A stretch of DNA of 64,000 nucleotides. Origin: Whitmania pigra (Eukaryota > Annelida > Clitellata > Hirudinida > Haemopidae). Below the pieces are notes generated by a model that was not told where the DNA came from, did not search any database, and saw only the letters and a program-made list of their open reading frames with translations. The translations under genes were made by a program, and so were the position numbers. Shown piece after piece: positions 11,753-23,640 of the stretch. Within the stretch, counting starts at the first letter, position 1. Every line of letters starts with the position of its first letter. The stretch is taken from assembly GCA_021613335.1 (NCBI GenBank), contig JAJTWR010000182.1:1351001-1415000 (forward strand), read 5' to 3'.

Positions 11753-12172
11753 ATTCATTTATCCATTAATCTTTCCGTCCGTCCCATTTATCCATCCATT
11801 CATTCCGCCACTCATTGTTCATTCATCCAATTTTCCTTCTTTAACCATTCTTTCGTTCGTTCATTCGTTCGCTCGTTCATTCATTCATTCAACCATCCAT
11901 TCATTCATTCATTCATTCATTCATTCATTCATTCATTCATTCATTCATTCATTCATTCATTCATTCATTCATTCATTCATTCATTCTTCATTCATTCATT
12001 CATTCATTCATTCATTCATTCATTCATCCATTCATCCATTCATTCATTCATTCATTCATTCATCATCCATCCATCCATTCATCCATCCATCCATTCATTC
12101 ATCCATCCATTCATTCATCCATCCATTCATTCATTCATTCATCCATTCATTCATTCATGCTTTCATTCATTC
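11753..12172. repeat. CATT/CCAT microsatellite
   Basis: More than 400 bp of CATT tetranucleotide. The middle is nearly pure and both edges are mixed with CCAT. The open frame running through it (repeated Ser-Phe-Ile-His) is a by-product of the repeat. Confidence 0.95.
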
Positions 12173-12337
12173 AATCACTAATTCCTTAGGTTGTTGAATG
12201 CTTTTTAGACTAGAGAAAAAGAAATGAATTTCAATTTCTCATTTCAAAATCACTCATTCCTCCAATTTCTTGGACACCTGCTTTTGAGTTGGACTCAGCT
12301 CTTTCAAAGTTTAAAAACGAATCACAATTCATTACTA

Positions 12338-12345
12338 TCACCACT

Positions 12346-12377
<32 letters not shown>

Positions 12378-12394
12378 TGTCGTCGTCATCATCA
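12338..12394. repeat. CAT trinucleotide tract
   Basis: CATCAT run with GTC interruptions. Confidence 0.85.
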
Positions 12395-12415
12395 TTGGTT
12401 CCCTTCCGATTTTTA

Positions 12416-12429
12416 GTTTCCTTGGCAAC
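12416..12429. promoter_or_regulatory. RFX X-box-like motif
   Basis: GTTTCC-TT-GGCAAC fits the RFX inverted half-site pattern (GTnrCC, 0-3 nt spacer, rGyAAC). RFX factors drive ciliary genes in many animals, but no gene start is recognised nearby, so function is unproven. Confidence 0.3.
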
Positions 12430-13004
12430 CAGATGTGGCTAATGTTCCCTCGCTTATCGCAAAATCTTTTGTCTCGTTTTCAGGCTCGCTCACGTGACCA
12501 ACGGGAGAGGAATTTGAGTTGGTGCCTGTTGATTGATGGTTGAAATCAATCAGTCTTTCCGGACTCCCTATTTCGGTTGGTGCTGGAATCAGCATCATCA
12601 TCTTTTTTTTTTAAATACATTGGAAAATTGAATTAGGAAAACGCGATTAAAATTATTCAATTTCATTGAACAACTTCGAGAATTTCTATTGGATGACGAC
12701 ATTTTAAAAGATTTTCAACTTGATAATAACGATGATAAATCCTGAAATGTTCACACTTTTTTTAAGATGTTCGTACAACCTCAAGAAGTAGTCAATCAAC
12801 GAATGAATTTGTTGTTGTTGTCGCTGTTGTTGTAAATCTCTACCTGGGTGTGCCTGGCTGGCGATTGGGTGGTTTACTCATCACCACTCGTCTTACTCAC
12901 CTGACTGAATCACCTGGCTTCGCAGAGCCAATTAAGCGGGAAATGTTTACGATGACGGACTGGAACTGGCTAGCGCAGTTGCTTTTGGAATACTAAGGAG
13001 TGTC

Positions 13005-13270
13005 ATCATCACCACCATCATCATCATCACCATCGTCATCATTATCGCCGACAGCAACATCTTCGTTATGATCGTCAATAACATTATCATAACATTGCAA
13101 ATGTTACCATCCTTACCATTACTATACTTTAACCTTGAAAGTCGCAGTCATCTTCATCATTAGCACCGTTACCATCATTATCATCATCATCATCATCACC
13201 ATTACCATCATTATCATCATCATCGTCACCATCACCATTACCATCATTATCATCATCATCGTCGTCGTCG
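13005..13270. repeat. CAT/ACC-rich imperfect repeat
   Basis: CATCAT and ACCATTACCATCATTATC units, in two blocks (about 13005-13045 and 13150-13270) with unique DNA between. Confidence 0.75.
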
Positions 13271-13875
13271 ACATCAAAGAAATCTCATTAGATTGATGGA
13301 CGGACAGGTGAAAAGAAAAACTGCAAACGCGATAATTAATAATTCAGAAGTTATTTTTTTGTAGAAACATTACCTGGAAAATTTATGGAATTCCCTTAGT
13401 TTCACTTTTTATCCTAAAAAAACATTTGTTTCTCTCTAAATATTGTTGTCAGCCGTTCTTTCGGTTATGGACACGTGCCTCTACAATTCCTTGTCGACTC
13501 AACTGCTGAATATTGATAAGACATAATTAATATTCATGATTTATCGTTATCATGATCGCTCTGACATTGTCATCGCCATGATCGTAATGATGCCATCATC
13601 ACTACCACTACAACGCTCCATTATATTGACTTTGGAAATTAATGAATTATTTATTAATTAATATTCTTAATCAAGTTAATGGTAATGCACTACAACGACC
13701 ATCATAATCATCGTCGTCATCATCAACATCATCACAAACACTAATATCATCATCATCATCATGACCTCTGAGCATGTAAACCGGTTGTAAAGAAAAGTAG
13801 CAATTTGTTAAGGATCATCTTGATCGCCTTATTTAGATGCACATTTGCACACCTAACCCTCCCCAAACCCAGGTC

Positions 13876-14025
13876 TTATTCGTTATCATCATCATCAGCA
13901 CCGCCGTTATCAGCAGCATCATCAACATCATCATCATCATCGTTACTATCAGCACCGTCACTGTCATCATCATCATCATCATCGTCGTCGTCATCGTCAT
14001 CATCATCATCATCATCATCATCGAG
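13876..14025. repeat. CAT/CGT trinucleotide tract
   Basis: 150 bp of CAT repeats with AGC, GTC and CAC interruptions. It gives poly-Ser, poly-Ile or poly-Met open frames depending on frame and strand. Confidence 0.85.
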
Positions 14026-14134
14026 AGACCGACCGAATTTCGTTTTCGTTTTTTTTTGTCATTTACGGCGTTTGGAAACGAAAGAAATTTCTTTTTGCAG
14101 TTTTTGTCTATTGAGTGTGTATTGTCTATATGTG

Positions 14135-14162
14135 CAGTAGGGGTCAGCAAACTCCGGCCTAG
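14135..14162. mobile_element. Possible hAT-Charlie-type terminus remnant
   Basis: CAGTAGGGGTCAGCAAACTC continuing into CGGCC resembles the Charlie-type hAT end CAGGGGTCGGCAAACTnCGGCC. No matching right end with a target duplication was found, although the next 700 bp is AT-rich with some similar fragments (near 14525 and 14805). It is at best a decayed end. Confidence 0.3.
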
Positions 14163-15235
14163 TATAACAGTTACGTCCTTATGTAATTAATTAATTAGTT
14201 AAATTAAATAAATTAATAACTACTTTCCGTTAATTAAAAGTATCATCACATGGCAGATTTGTGACTTAGAAACTTGGGATATTTTAATTTCTTCGTAATT
14301 TAGTTGACATAATTAATTTAATTAATTATAACGATTTTTTATGTTAATTGAGAAAAAGTAGGAATTAGCAATAATAAGCCTGTGGCTTATGCTGACATTA
14401 AGAAAACTTGAATTTTTTAAATTGATTTAAAATTAATAAAATAATTTAAATAAATGTTTAAGTTAAGCGAGTACAGTTCAAAAAAGCTCAAAAATCGTTG
14501 ATTATAAGTTCAATTACATGATCGGCTTGGCGACCCATGAACTACGTGACTTCATGTCGCTATTTGTGGTAATCCTGGAAAAGTAGGACGATATTTGTGA
14601 AATAAATAATTATAAATAATTATAATCCATTTTACAGAATATTTTTTAAATACTTTTTTAAATATGTCTACATAGGAGAAATTTACTTTAAATCATTACG
14701 GTTTAACCAATAATATTAATTTAATAAATCAGTTACTTAATTTATTGTCATATTCAGTCAGCATAGTGAAGCTCCAATAATCGTAATTAGTTTTATGTCA
14801 GCGCATGAGGCTCGGGAATCAAAACAAACATATCGGCACTTATTGCTCACCATATTATAGGTTTTCATAAATAGTTCTTAATAAGTTTGTGTAAAACTTG
14901 TCTATAAATTTAAATTAATTAAATAACTTAAAACAATTTAAATTTATTTTTGTTATATTAAATTACATACTTTATTACACTACTAAACTACTTTAATTTT
15001 AATTTTTTTTCGTTTTCGTTTTTTTTTACGGTTTAGATCATCACCATCATCATCATCGACGTCATAGAGACTCACTTTCACATCCATAACAATCAATCAC
15101 GGATTTCTTCACACTCCATTAGAAACCATCCCCCGACCAACCAAATCAATCAACGGATTCATGTAGCGCTAAGTTCTCCTCTCCTGATTGTAGTCGATCG
15201 CTGGGAACCACTTGCAAACCACTGCCATCGTCACC

Positions 15236-15240
15236 AACAA

Positions 15241-15285
<45 letters not shown>

Positions 15286-15319
15286 TGTTATCATCATCAT
15301 CATCATCATCATCCTTGTT

Positions 15320-15351
<32 letters not shown>

Positions 15352-15391
15352 TGTTATCATCATCATCATCATTGTCACCCTCGTCATCATC
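15236..15391. repeat. CAT tract with CCTTGTTAT spacers
   Basis: CATCAT runs interrupted three times by the same CCTTGTTAT spacer, which makes a higher-order repeat of about 45 bp. Confidence 0.9.
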
Positions 15392-15483
15392 AAGATTATG
15401 TGCGATCACAGAACAGATGTTGTAAAGTCGAAACATAAATGTCAGAGCATATCTTCTCGGCTTAATGAAGCTAACGCTTCTTT

Positions 15484-15661
15484 CTCATTCATTCATTCAA
15501 TCCATCCATTCATTCATTCATTCAATCCATCCATTCATTCACCCATCCATCCATCCACCCATTCATACATCCGTCCATCTATCTATCCATTCATCCATCC
15601 ATCCATCCATCTATCCATCCATCCGTCCATCCATCCAACCATCCATACGTCCATCCATCCA
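15484..15661. repeat. CATT/CCAT/GTCCATC microsatellite
   Basis: Mixed CATT and CCAT repeats with TCTA and CCGT variants. Confidence 0.9.
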
Positions 15662-15756
15662 GTAATTTTTTAGTCTGATGATATTCCATCGTTCATCCAT
15701 CCATGTACAAATGCAAGGAGGAGGTGGTCCAAATGAACGCAAAGCAGCACGTTCCA

Positions 15757-15838
15757 TGGATGGATGGATGGATGGATGGATGGATGGATGGATGTGTTTC
15801 TGTGTGTGTGTATGTGTCTGTGTGTATATGTCTGCGTA
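15757..15838. repeat. ATGG tract followed by TG repeat
   Basis: About 40 bp of pure ATGG directly followed by a TGTGTGTATG dinucleotide-type run. Confidence 0.85.
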
Positions 15839-15946
15839 TAATTATTTGTGAGACAGTTTAAGTATTAATGCTTATGTTTATCTCCACGTTCGCAATTACA
15901 CTCGTGTTTGATGGAGCAGGAATCGTCACCGAATGTTTTAATCATC

Positions 15947-16790
15947 TCTTCCACTCATTCATTCATTCATTCATTCATTCATTCATTCATTCATTCATTC
16001 ATTCATTCATTCATTCATTCATTCATTCATTCATTCATCATTCATTCATTCATTCATTCATTCATCATTCATTCATTCATTCATTCATTCATTCATTCAT
16101 TCATTCATTCATCATTCATTCATTCATTCATTCATTCATTCATTCATTCATTCATTCATTCATTCATTCATTCATTCATTCATTCATCATTCATTCATTC
16201 ATTCATTCATTCATTCATTCATTCATTCATTCATTCATTCATTCATTCATTCATTCATTCATTCATTCATTCATTCATTCATTCATTCATTCATTCATTC
16301 ATTCATCATTCATTCATTCATTCATTCATTCATTCATTCATTCATTCATTCATTCATCATTCATTCATTCATTCATTCATTCATTCATTCATTCATTCAT
16401 TCATTCTTCATTCATTCATTCATTCATTCATTCATTCATTCATTCATTCATTCATTCATTCATTCATTCATTCATTCATTCATTCAATTCATTCATTCAT
16501 TCATTCATTCATTCATTCATTCATTCATTCATTCATTCATTCATTCATTCATTCATTCATTCATTCATTCATTCATTCATTCATTCATTCATTCATTCAT
16601 TCATTCATTCATTCATTCATTCATTCATTCATTCATTCATTCATTCATATTCATTCATTCATTCATTCCATTCATTCATTCATTCATTCATTCATTCATT
16701 CATTCATTCATTCATCATTCATTCATTCATTCATTCATTCATTCATTCATTCATTCATTCACTTATTCATTCATCCATTCATCCATTCAT
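15947..16790. repeat. Long ATTC/CATT microsatellite
   Basis: About 840 bp of almost pure CATT, with roughly a dozen phase-shifting 3-, 5- or 6-bp slips. It leaves a 394-residue open frame (15868-17052) of repeated Ser-Phe-Ile-His that has no coding character outside the repeat. Confidence 0.97.
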
Positions 16791-17395
16791 TAATTCCTTC
16801 GTTCATTCTCACATTCATTCATCCGTTCCTGTATTCAACAATTTCTCCTTCCAGCCATCATTTGTTTTTAATAGATGGCAGACTACTGTATTTCTAGACT
16901 TTCTTAAACAATTTAGAAATCTTTTTTATTGGAATTTTCAAAAGCAAGTTTCTGAGCTTAAATTGTATTTATTAGCCGAACGTTTAAAAAATTATTTTAA
17001 ATATTTATTTATTTTCTTCTTATTTTCTGGAGTTGCAACGCAATCTTCTTGATTTTGAATGTCAAATCATCCAATAATTATTTCCTGGGAAGGTCTCCCC
17101 TGTTGACCTTCTAAGAAATATTTTCAGACATTAAATATAATATATAATATTATATAATATATTATTATTCAAATATTTTCAGATATTAAATATTATATGT
17201 TTTACGATACTAAGTATAATATATGTTACTATAAAAGCATTTTAAGCTAAATATATTTAATGCAATAAAGTTTTATTACAAGAGTTAGAGTGTTTGGTGA
17301 ACGATTCTGCTGTAAAATGGAGAAAGACAGAAAAATTAAAAAACGTTGTAACAAGAAATGGGACATAGATGTAGAGCATGTCTCGATGAAAATGT

Positions 17396-17550
17396 ATTAC
17401 CAAATTATCTAAATAATATAAATTATTTTACGTATGTATATTTATAAATAATATAAATTATTTTGATAATTTATTACCAAATTATCTAAATAATATAATA
17501 ATTTTGATAATTTATTACCAAATTATCTAAATAATATAAATTATTTTGCA
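17396..17550. repeat. AT-rich imperfect repeat, three copies
   Basis: A TTACCAAATTATCTAAATAA unit appears three times, alternating with AAATTATTTTGATAATTTA spacers that can form hairpins. Confidence 0.75.
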
Positions 17551-17875
17551 TTATCTGCTATTAAACATTTTCCAAAACTTTAATTCAGTATGAAGGCTTG
17601 TCAGCGAAGTTGGTTTAGAACTTAAATGGCTTAATACTAATTGTACTCCGATAGTTTTACCCTCAAAATGTTTTTCTCATGATTGGCAAAAAGTCCTTAA
17701 TTCGTGGTTTGAAAATTCTGTCCACTCATCATGGAAAATAATTTGAAACTCCACCAATAATAATAATAATAATAGAGATTCCGAAGCCGTTCTCACTTGA
17801 TTTTTTTAAACTCAGATGCCTAAAGGACTCAATAAGGTTGAACTAATGATTTGGCTTACCTTGTCATCAGACATA

Positions 17876-18075
17876 ATTTAGAAATTATAAATTAGAATGT
17901 AGAAATTATAAATTAGAATGTAGAAATTATAAATTAGAATTTAGAAATTATAAATTAGAATTTAGAAATTATAAATTAGAATGTAAAAATTATAAATTAG
18001 AATTTAGAAATTATAAATTAGAATGTAGAAATTATAAATTAGAATGTAGAAATTATAAATTAGAATTTAGAAATA
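17876..18075. repeat. 21-bp minisatellite
   Basis: GAAATTATAAATTAGAATGTA repeats every 21 bp (17881, 17902 and onwards) for about nine or ten copies, with T/G variation at one position. Confidence 0.95.
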
Positions 18076-19131
18076 TCTGTTTTCCAACTTCAGTCTATTT
18101 TGTCTTCATAATAATTATCTCTTTTGTATTTATTTTATTTTATTATTTCAAAATCCTTTCTTTTCTAGTTCAGCCTCCTGAGCATCTTTTGAACTGCTTT
18201 GTAGGTATTCCTCGTATCGTGTACATCGTTATTTGTTGGTAATTAAAGCCTTCAATTAATATTATTAAACATGTATGTTAGTTTGTTATCATAAATTATA
18301 ACCATTTGTCGTCGTCGTCGTAGTTGTTGATGTTGATGTTTATTAGCGAGCACACGTAATCACATAATAAAGCAGGGGTGAATGAATGAACGGAGGTGCA
18401 GTAAGTTGAGAACGTCTTGACATTCTAATGAAGTTAATAACTCAACCTCGACCCTCTCCTCAGTTCCCAGAGTTTTTCTAATTTGTTTGACAACTTAAGA
18501 CATCGTCACGTCAGAAATCAATATTTATTGCATAATTATTAACTATTTATTGTCATTACCACTTAATACATTTGATATCGTTGTTACTGTTATCAGTGTC
18601 GTCATCACTATCATTTTTTAACGCCACAATCATCATTTTAGTTATAGTTATTATAATAGGTTATAAAATTAATTTGCTAAATTTGCAGGTTCCCAGCAAA
18701 CGCAGCGAATTACAGAAGACCTGTCAACAAGGCAGTCATTGAATCCAATTGATCGTCCTTTCTTCTCCATCACACAGGCGCACAAAATTTCCAGAAAAAA
18801 AATAATTCTAAACAAAAAATTCGACACAAACAACTCGTTCAATCTCCCTCGAGACAAATGTGGAAGAAAAAAATTGCATGCAATTGTTCTTCAACAACAT
18901 CTTTCATTTTTTGAGATGAAAATTTGATGAATTTGAAAGTTGCTTATTTATTAAATTAATTTTTGAAGTTTTCTTATAACTTCGTTATTTAAATTAATTA
19001 TTTCACTTTTTATTTGCGCTCTCATTTCATTTTTATTATTTTTTAATAAATTTATTTCATTCAAATTGCTAAGATGAGACAAATGATTTTCTGAAAATCA
19101 TGAACAAAATTCGATTAAATTTTCCCGTCAA

Positions 19132-21477
19132 ATGCTTCTTCACGGTCAAATGAAGATCCGAGAGAAAGAGTTCATCGTTGGCACCAGCAAGTCCAAAGGG
19201 TGCCAACCTCATCGCGTCCTTACTGATCAAAACCCCAATCACAATCATCATCATCATCACCGACGCCTTCCAAGTCTACATCAGCAGAGCAATCATCATC
19301 ATCGTCATCGTCATAATCAGCAGCAGCATAATAATAATTATAATCAATGCTGGAGAATTTACAGCCAGGCAAATGCCTCTTCAACGAGAGGATATAAATT
19401 AGCCAGAATCAGCAGGAGAAGAGGATTAATTTTATCGATCTCTCTGCCGCTCTTTATGATGTTCGCCAAAGTGGTGTCTGCCAACCAAGCCAGATGCAAC
19501 GTCGTCACCATGTTCAGACTCAAGACGGCAGATTGCATTGGCAGACAGCTGACCTCGGTGCCCTTTGACCTCGACCCTGACCTTAAAGTCTTCAAACTCT
19601 CCTCGAACAGCCTCATCTCTCTCGAGTACATGGACTTCCACAACTACGTCCACCTGCACGAGATCAGTCTGACTCAGAACAGGATCGAGTTCATCTACCC
19701 GTCCACTTTTGCTCCTCTCAAACTCCTCCAAGTACTCGATCTCGAAGGCAACGGGCTCTACGAGATCAAGGATTACTACTTTGCCAACGTCTCCTCTCTG
19801 AGGGTACTCATTCTCAAGAACAACCCTCTGCACAGAATAGCCGATCAATCATTCCAGAATCTCTATAACCTCGAACTACTCAGTCTGGAGAGTTGCTTCC
19901 TCACCAGCTTCAAACCTCCGTTGATGAAGGACCTCGGCAGGCTTCAGGAACTCAATTTGGCTCACAACCGACTGACTGGTCTAGACGAAAATATGCGTCC
20001 TTTCCTCTCAAAATTTTTGACGGTCGTCAGACTGGCAGGAAATTCCTGGCAATGCGATTGCAAGTTTCGATGGTTCCGTCTCTGGCTGGACGACACCTCG
20101 GTCAATTGGAACTTCCCGAAAAGCGCCCCCTCGTGTTCGACCCCCGAAATCCTCAGAGGAGTTGAATGGGGGCAGTTGAAGCACGACCAATTCACGTGTT
20201 CAGCCAGAATTCTCGGCAATTTTTCGTCTCAAACGGTCCTCCAAGCGTCACCGGACGACAATTTGACGATCGATTGCGTGGTCTTCGGCGATCCCATGCC
20301 TTCGATATCCTGGCTCAAGAGCAACGGAGACAGACAAGACCACGGTCAGAACACCACGAAACCCGGTCGCTTCTTTGCACCGGCCACCTACATCAGCTCT
20401 CTGAGGATATTCTCAGTCTCGAGAAACGACGAGGGCGACTACAAGTGCGTTGCCGAAAACCCGGCCGGGAGGTCAGAGGTCACGTTCAAGGTCATCGTCA
20501 AGGTCGTCACAGATGACGCTGACGTAAACGAGTCGTGGTTCTTCAGACGTTCTTCATCTGCCGACGTCCTGCTGGGCATCGGGGTGGGTTTTTCGGTGCT
20601 CATCGTAACCATCCTCGTGGCTGCGCTCATCTTTCTCCTCAGAAACAAGTCTTCTCAGAGCCGTCCCTCCCTCACCTCGCAGAACGGTTCGGCATGCAAG
20701 CGAGGCAAACTGTCTCTCACTTCAGCCGAGAAACTCCAGTGTCTCGAAAGCGAGGGAACGGCAGAAGATAAACTCCTGAAGGAGAACTATTACATCTTTG
20801 CTCCCGTCCTTGGCGATAGTGTTCGTTCGTGTTCTCCCCGCGAAGCTCGGACCTTTAGACTCGCGGATTCTTTCGTTTTCCCCGAATTCATTCCCGACTT
20901 CAGTGGCGAGCGAAGAAGCCCGAATACGCCGTTGGCGGCAGTCGCATCGTCGACGACACTATCCTCGACGTCTCCTTCATCGTCGACAAAAACAACAATA
21001 CAATCGATTCTCACGGGTAGTTCGAGTGCTGTCCATTCCGACTTCAAGACCGAGGTGAGCACGACTAGAAGACATTTCGAAACCCTGGACATGTCCAGCT
21101 GCAGGAGGAAACAGCACAGAGTCAACTTCACGCTAGAAACTCACCAGGCGACGCTCAGAGACTACGGGAACCTGTCGAAAAGCTCGTTGGACTGTCGAGA
21201 TAAGAGGACGTCAAGCTGGTGGCGCGATTCTGAAATTGAAAATCCGAAAGCAGAACGGTTCAAGCTCAGAGGAGTTGCGAAAAGTGCCTTGAAGAAGAAA
21301 AAAGAGACCCCACTCTCGGACGCATCCATCATTCTCTCGGGCTCCGGATCAATCGTTGGCCACCAGACGAGGAATGAATGTCAAATGACCTCAAGCCACC
21401 AAGCCAGGAGAATGTCTTTTGAGCTGGCTATGGAGGAGATTCTTAACAGCTCGTCTAGAAAGAGCAACAAATTTTAA
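19132..21477 (+). CDS. Kekkon-like LRR-Ig transmembrane receptor
   Basis: A single uninterrupted frame of 781 residues. From about residue 98 a hydrophobic stretch (GLILSISLPLFMMFAKVVSA) looks like a signal peptide. A cysteine-bounded LRR N-cap follows (C122, C135), then about five leucine-rich repeats (150-300) and an LRR C-cap with C308, C310, C335 and C356. One I-set Ig domain has C382, W394 and C439, with DEGDYKCVAEN around the second cysteine. A transmembrane helix lies at 479-503 and a long serine-rich cytoplasmic tail of about 280 residues follows. The LRR-LRRCT-Ig-TM order is that of Kekkon/LRIG-type neuronal or EGFR-modulating receptors. The first 97 residues, His/Gln/Asn-rich and encoded partly by a CAT repeat, may be 5' untranslated or mis-started: the only Met codons before the signal peptide are residues 1 and 7. 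Codon bias is clearly coding from about 19480. Confidence 0.88.
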   Translation: MLLHGQMKIREKEFIVGTSKSKGCQPHRVLTDQNPNHNHHHHHRRLPSLHQQSNHHHRHRHNQQQHNNNYNQCWRIYSQANASSTRGYKLARISRRRGLILSISLPLFMMFAKVVSANQARCNVVTMFRLKTADCIGRQLTSVPFDLDPDLKVFKLSSNSLISLEYMDFHNYVHLHEISLTQNRIEFIYPSTFAPLKLLQVLDLEGNGLYEIKDYYFANVSSLRVLILKNNPLHRIADQSFQNLYNLELLSLESCFLTSFKPPLMKDLGRLQELNLAHNRLTGLDENMRPFLSKFLTVVRLAGNSWQCDCKFRWFRLWLDDTSVNWNFPKSAPSCSTPEILRGVEWGQLKHDQFTCSARILGNFSSQTVLQASPDDNLTIDCVVFGDPMPSISWLKSNGDRQDHGQNTTKPGRFFAPATYISSLRIFSVSRNDEGDYKCVAENPAGRSEVTFKVIVKVVTDDADVNESWFFRRSSSADVLLGIGVGFSVLIVTILVAALIFLLRNKSSQSRPSLTSQNGSACKRGKLSLTSAEKLQCLESEGTAEDKLLKENYYIFAPVLGDSVRSCSPREARTFRLADSFVFPEFIPDFSGERRSPNTPLAAVASSTTLSSTSPSSSTKTTIQSILTGSSSAVHSDFKTEVSTTRRHFETLDMSSCRRKQHRVNFTLETHQATLRDYGNLSKSSLDCRDKRTSSWWRDSEIENPKAERFKLRGVAKSALKKKKETPLSDASIILSGSGSIVGHQTRNECQMTSSHQARRMSFELAMEEILNSSSRKSNKF

Positions 21478-21494
21478 TTTCAATTTGAGAATTT

Positions 21495-21500
21495 AATAAA
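21495..21500 (+). promoter_or_regulatory. Poly(A) signal AATAAA
   Basis: AATAAA lies 18 nt after the stop of the LRR-Ig receptor gene; a second one occurs near 21553. Which is used cannot be told. Confidence 0.4.
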
Positions 21501-21984
21501 ATGTGCGCATTTAATTTAAGGATAGACAGATTATTTTTCAGATAAAGAGAGAAATAAAATCTTTAGCGATTAAAATTCGAGGGCGAAAAACATTGGCCGG
21601 TTGTTGGGGTTTTTGCATGTAAATTCCGATTTAGGACGAAAGTAAATTGAAAGCGAAACTAATGAATTTTTGTGAGCTGGCTTTTGGGTACAAAGCTGGA
21701 TTCATCAGAGAGTGATTGATTGCGTTAGTGGAACTTCTCCAATTTTATCTCGCTAATTAATTAACTAATTCAAACAAATAAATTTAAGTGAAACAAAATA
21801 GACGCTATGTGAGCTATTTATTTCAGAGTACTTAGCTTTCTCTGCTCAACGAAGCGTGCATCTGGCAGACAAAAACACTCGAAGAACAGCTTAGATGCGG
21901 CTTCCCACAGGGCAGACAAAAAAATGACAGAATTCATCTTAGATCCTTGCATTAAATCGCCTGGTAACAGATAAGACTATGAAA

Positions 21985-22098
21985 GCCTTCTGAATGACAT
22001 AAATAATTTACTAAATTATTATGCCTTCTGAATGACATAAATAATTTATTAAATTATTATGCCTTCTGAATGACATAAATAATTTACTAAATTATTCT
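21985..22098. repeat. 38-bp tandem repeat, three copies
   Basis: GCCTTCTGAATGACATAAAT units start at 21985, 22023 and 22061, an exact 38-bp period with one T/C difference. Confidence 0.95.
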
Positions 22099-23334
22099 GC
22101 GAGGCAACGTTTCTGTCATCTCGCTAGAAAATCCCTCAAAAACTTTGCATGAAAACCATCTTCGGAATTTTGTTTTTCACTATTTTATTCATTCCATGTT
22201 TCTTCTGTGGACTCAATTGAGATACATCGATCAATCTAATTTTTGTTTAGATTTTGTGTTTTCGTCAAATATGCTCTCGATATCAGTTATTTAAAAGACT
22301 ATCAGTAAATTACATCTCAAATCTGATATCTAAGTCCAAGTCTAGGAAATTGGCTTAAATATTTTTATAACATAATTAATGTTATTTTTATGACAACAAA
22401 TTTAGCATGAAATTGTATTTTAAATCCAACTATAAGGACGTATTGCGTCATTTCACAACTGTCCTTCGTGACAATCTGTTTTGAAGATGGATGGTTTAAC
22501 ACGTGCACACGTCCAAACACAGAGCGTATATTCCGTGAAATAATTACAATGGATTTGTTAGGATGAATTTGCTCATGAAATATTTATTAAAATCATCCAT
22601 CAGCGCTGAAATCAAAATGAAGCGATAAATATGATAAAATGAATGTAATAAACACAAAAATGATTATAAATAAATATAAATACGAATAAAATAAATGTAA
22701 ATATAAATATGAATGAAAATATAAATTTCAGACATTTCACTCAAAAAATGGCTGAATGTATCTGATTTCTAGCAGGTGAATGTTGCTCATTATGGGTGCC
22801 TGATGTCATTTTTAAGAGATGAACGCGAGTCGATAATAATTTAATTGAATATCTGATAATTAACAATTAAAACATCAATGGCAATGTTATTACATTGAGA
22901 CATCAGCTATTTTCAAATAGTATCAATGTTAATATTGTATCTTTTATAATTCGATATTCACTTAGCGCTATGGCAACTGATGATTGCAGGCTAAATACAT
23001 TTTAAGGTTTAAATAATAATAATAATAAAATATATAATAATAATTACCATTGCCGGAAAGAGCTTGCTTTTCAGCAAAACTCCGGTATTTTCCTGTCAGG
23101 AGAGCTTATTATTTACTGCCTTATTATTGAATTAATTATCTGCCATCTTTGTTGCTATTTTTTTTAGAATTGTTTGGTTGTATTTTTTATAATGTTATGT
23201 ATTTATAATTTTAATGTATTTATAATGTATTTATGTTATGTATTTATAATTTTAATGTATTTATAATGTTAAAGTTTGTGCAATTACGTTGCATTGATGT
23301 ACTACTTAGATGTTGGCGAGGGAAATGATGACGA

Positions 23335-23405
23335 TAATGGTGGTGATGAGGAGGATGATGATGGTGATAATGATAATGATTATGGTAATGATGATGATGA
23401 TAATA
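23335..23405. repeat. GAT trinucleotide tract
   Basis: Imperfect GATGAT/GATAAT repeats. Confidence 0.8.
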
Positions 23406-23512
23406 AATAATTAAGTAAGTAATTAACTTTAACTTATCATAATTCGTTGCTAATAAGCTCTTATTCTATGGAAGTTTGATAACTTCAAAGACGATGATAT
23501 TCATGGAACAGG

Positions 23513-23640
23513 AAATATGAATATGAATCTGAATCTGAATCTGGATATGAATATGAATATGAATATTAATATTAATATTAATATGGATATTAATTATCTG
23601 AATATTAATATTAATATGAATATGAATATGAATATATATG
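23513..23640. repeat. GAATAT/AATATT hexanucleotide repeat
   Basis: Tandem ATGAAT and ATTAAT hexamers with small interruptions, about 125 bp. Confidence 0.85.

Larger units (their letters stand above)
6541..19131. other. Gene-free, repeat-dense region
   Basis: About 12.6 kb without a supportable exon. It is made of long CATT, CAT, ATGG and ATTG microsatellites, minisatellites of 35, 25, 32 and 21 bp, a telomere-like tract, one SINE-like copy and AT-rich unique DNA. The long open frames here (for example at 11715-12197, 15212-15673 and 15868-17052) are translations of tri- and tetranucleotide repeats. Confidence 0.7.

Noticed and set aside
14135..15005. Full hAT-Charlie element
   Set aside because: Only the left end resembles the family; no right end, target duplication or transposase frame could be identified.
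15868..17052. 394-residue open frame of repeated Ser-Phe-Ile-His
   Set aside because: Entirely a translation of the ATTC microsatellite; the flanking codons show no coding bias or homology.
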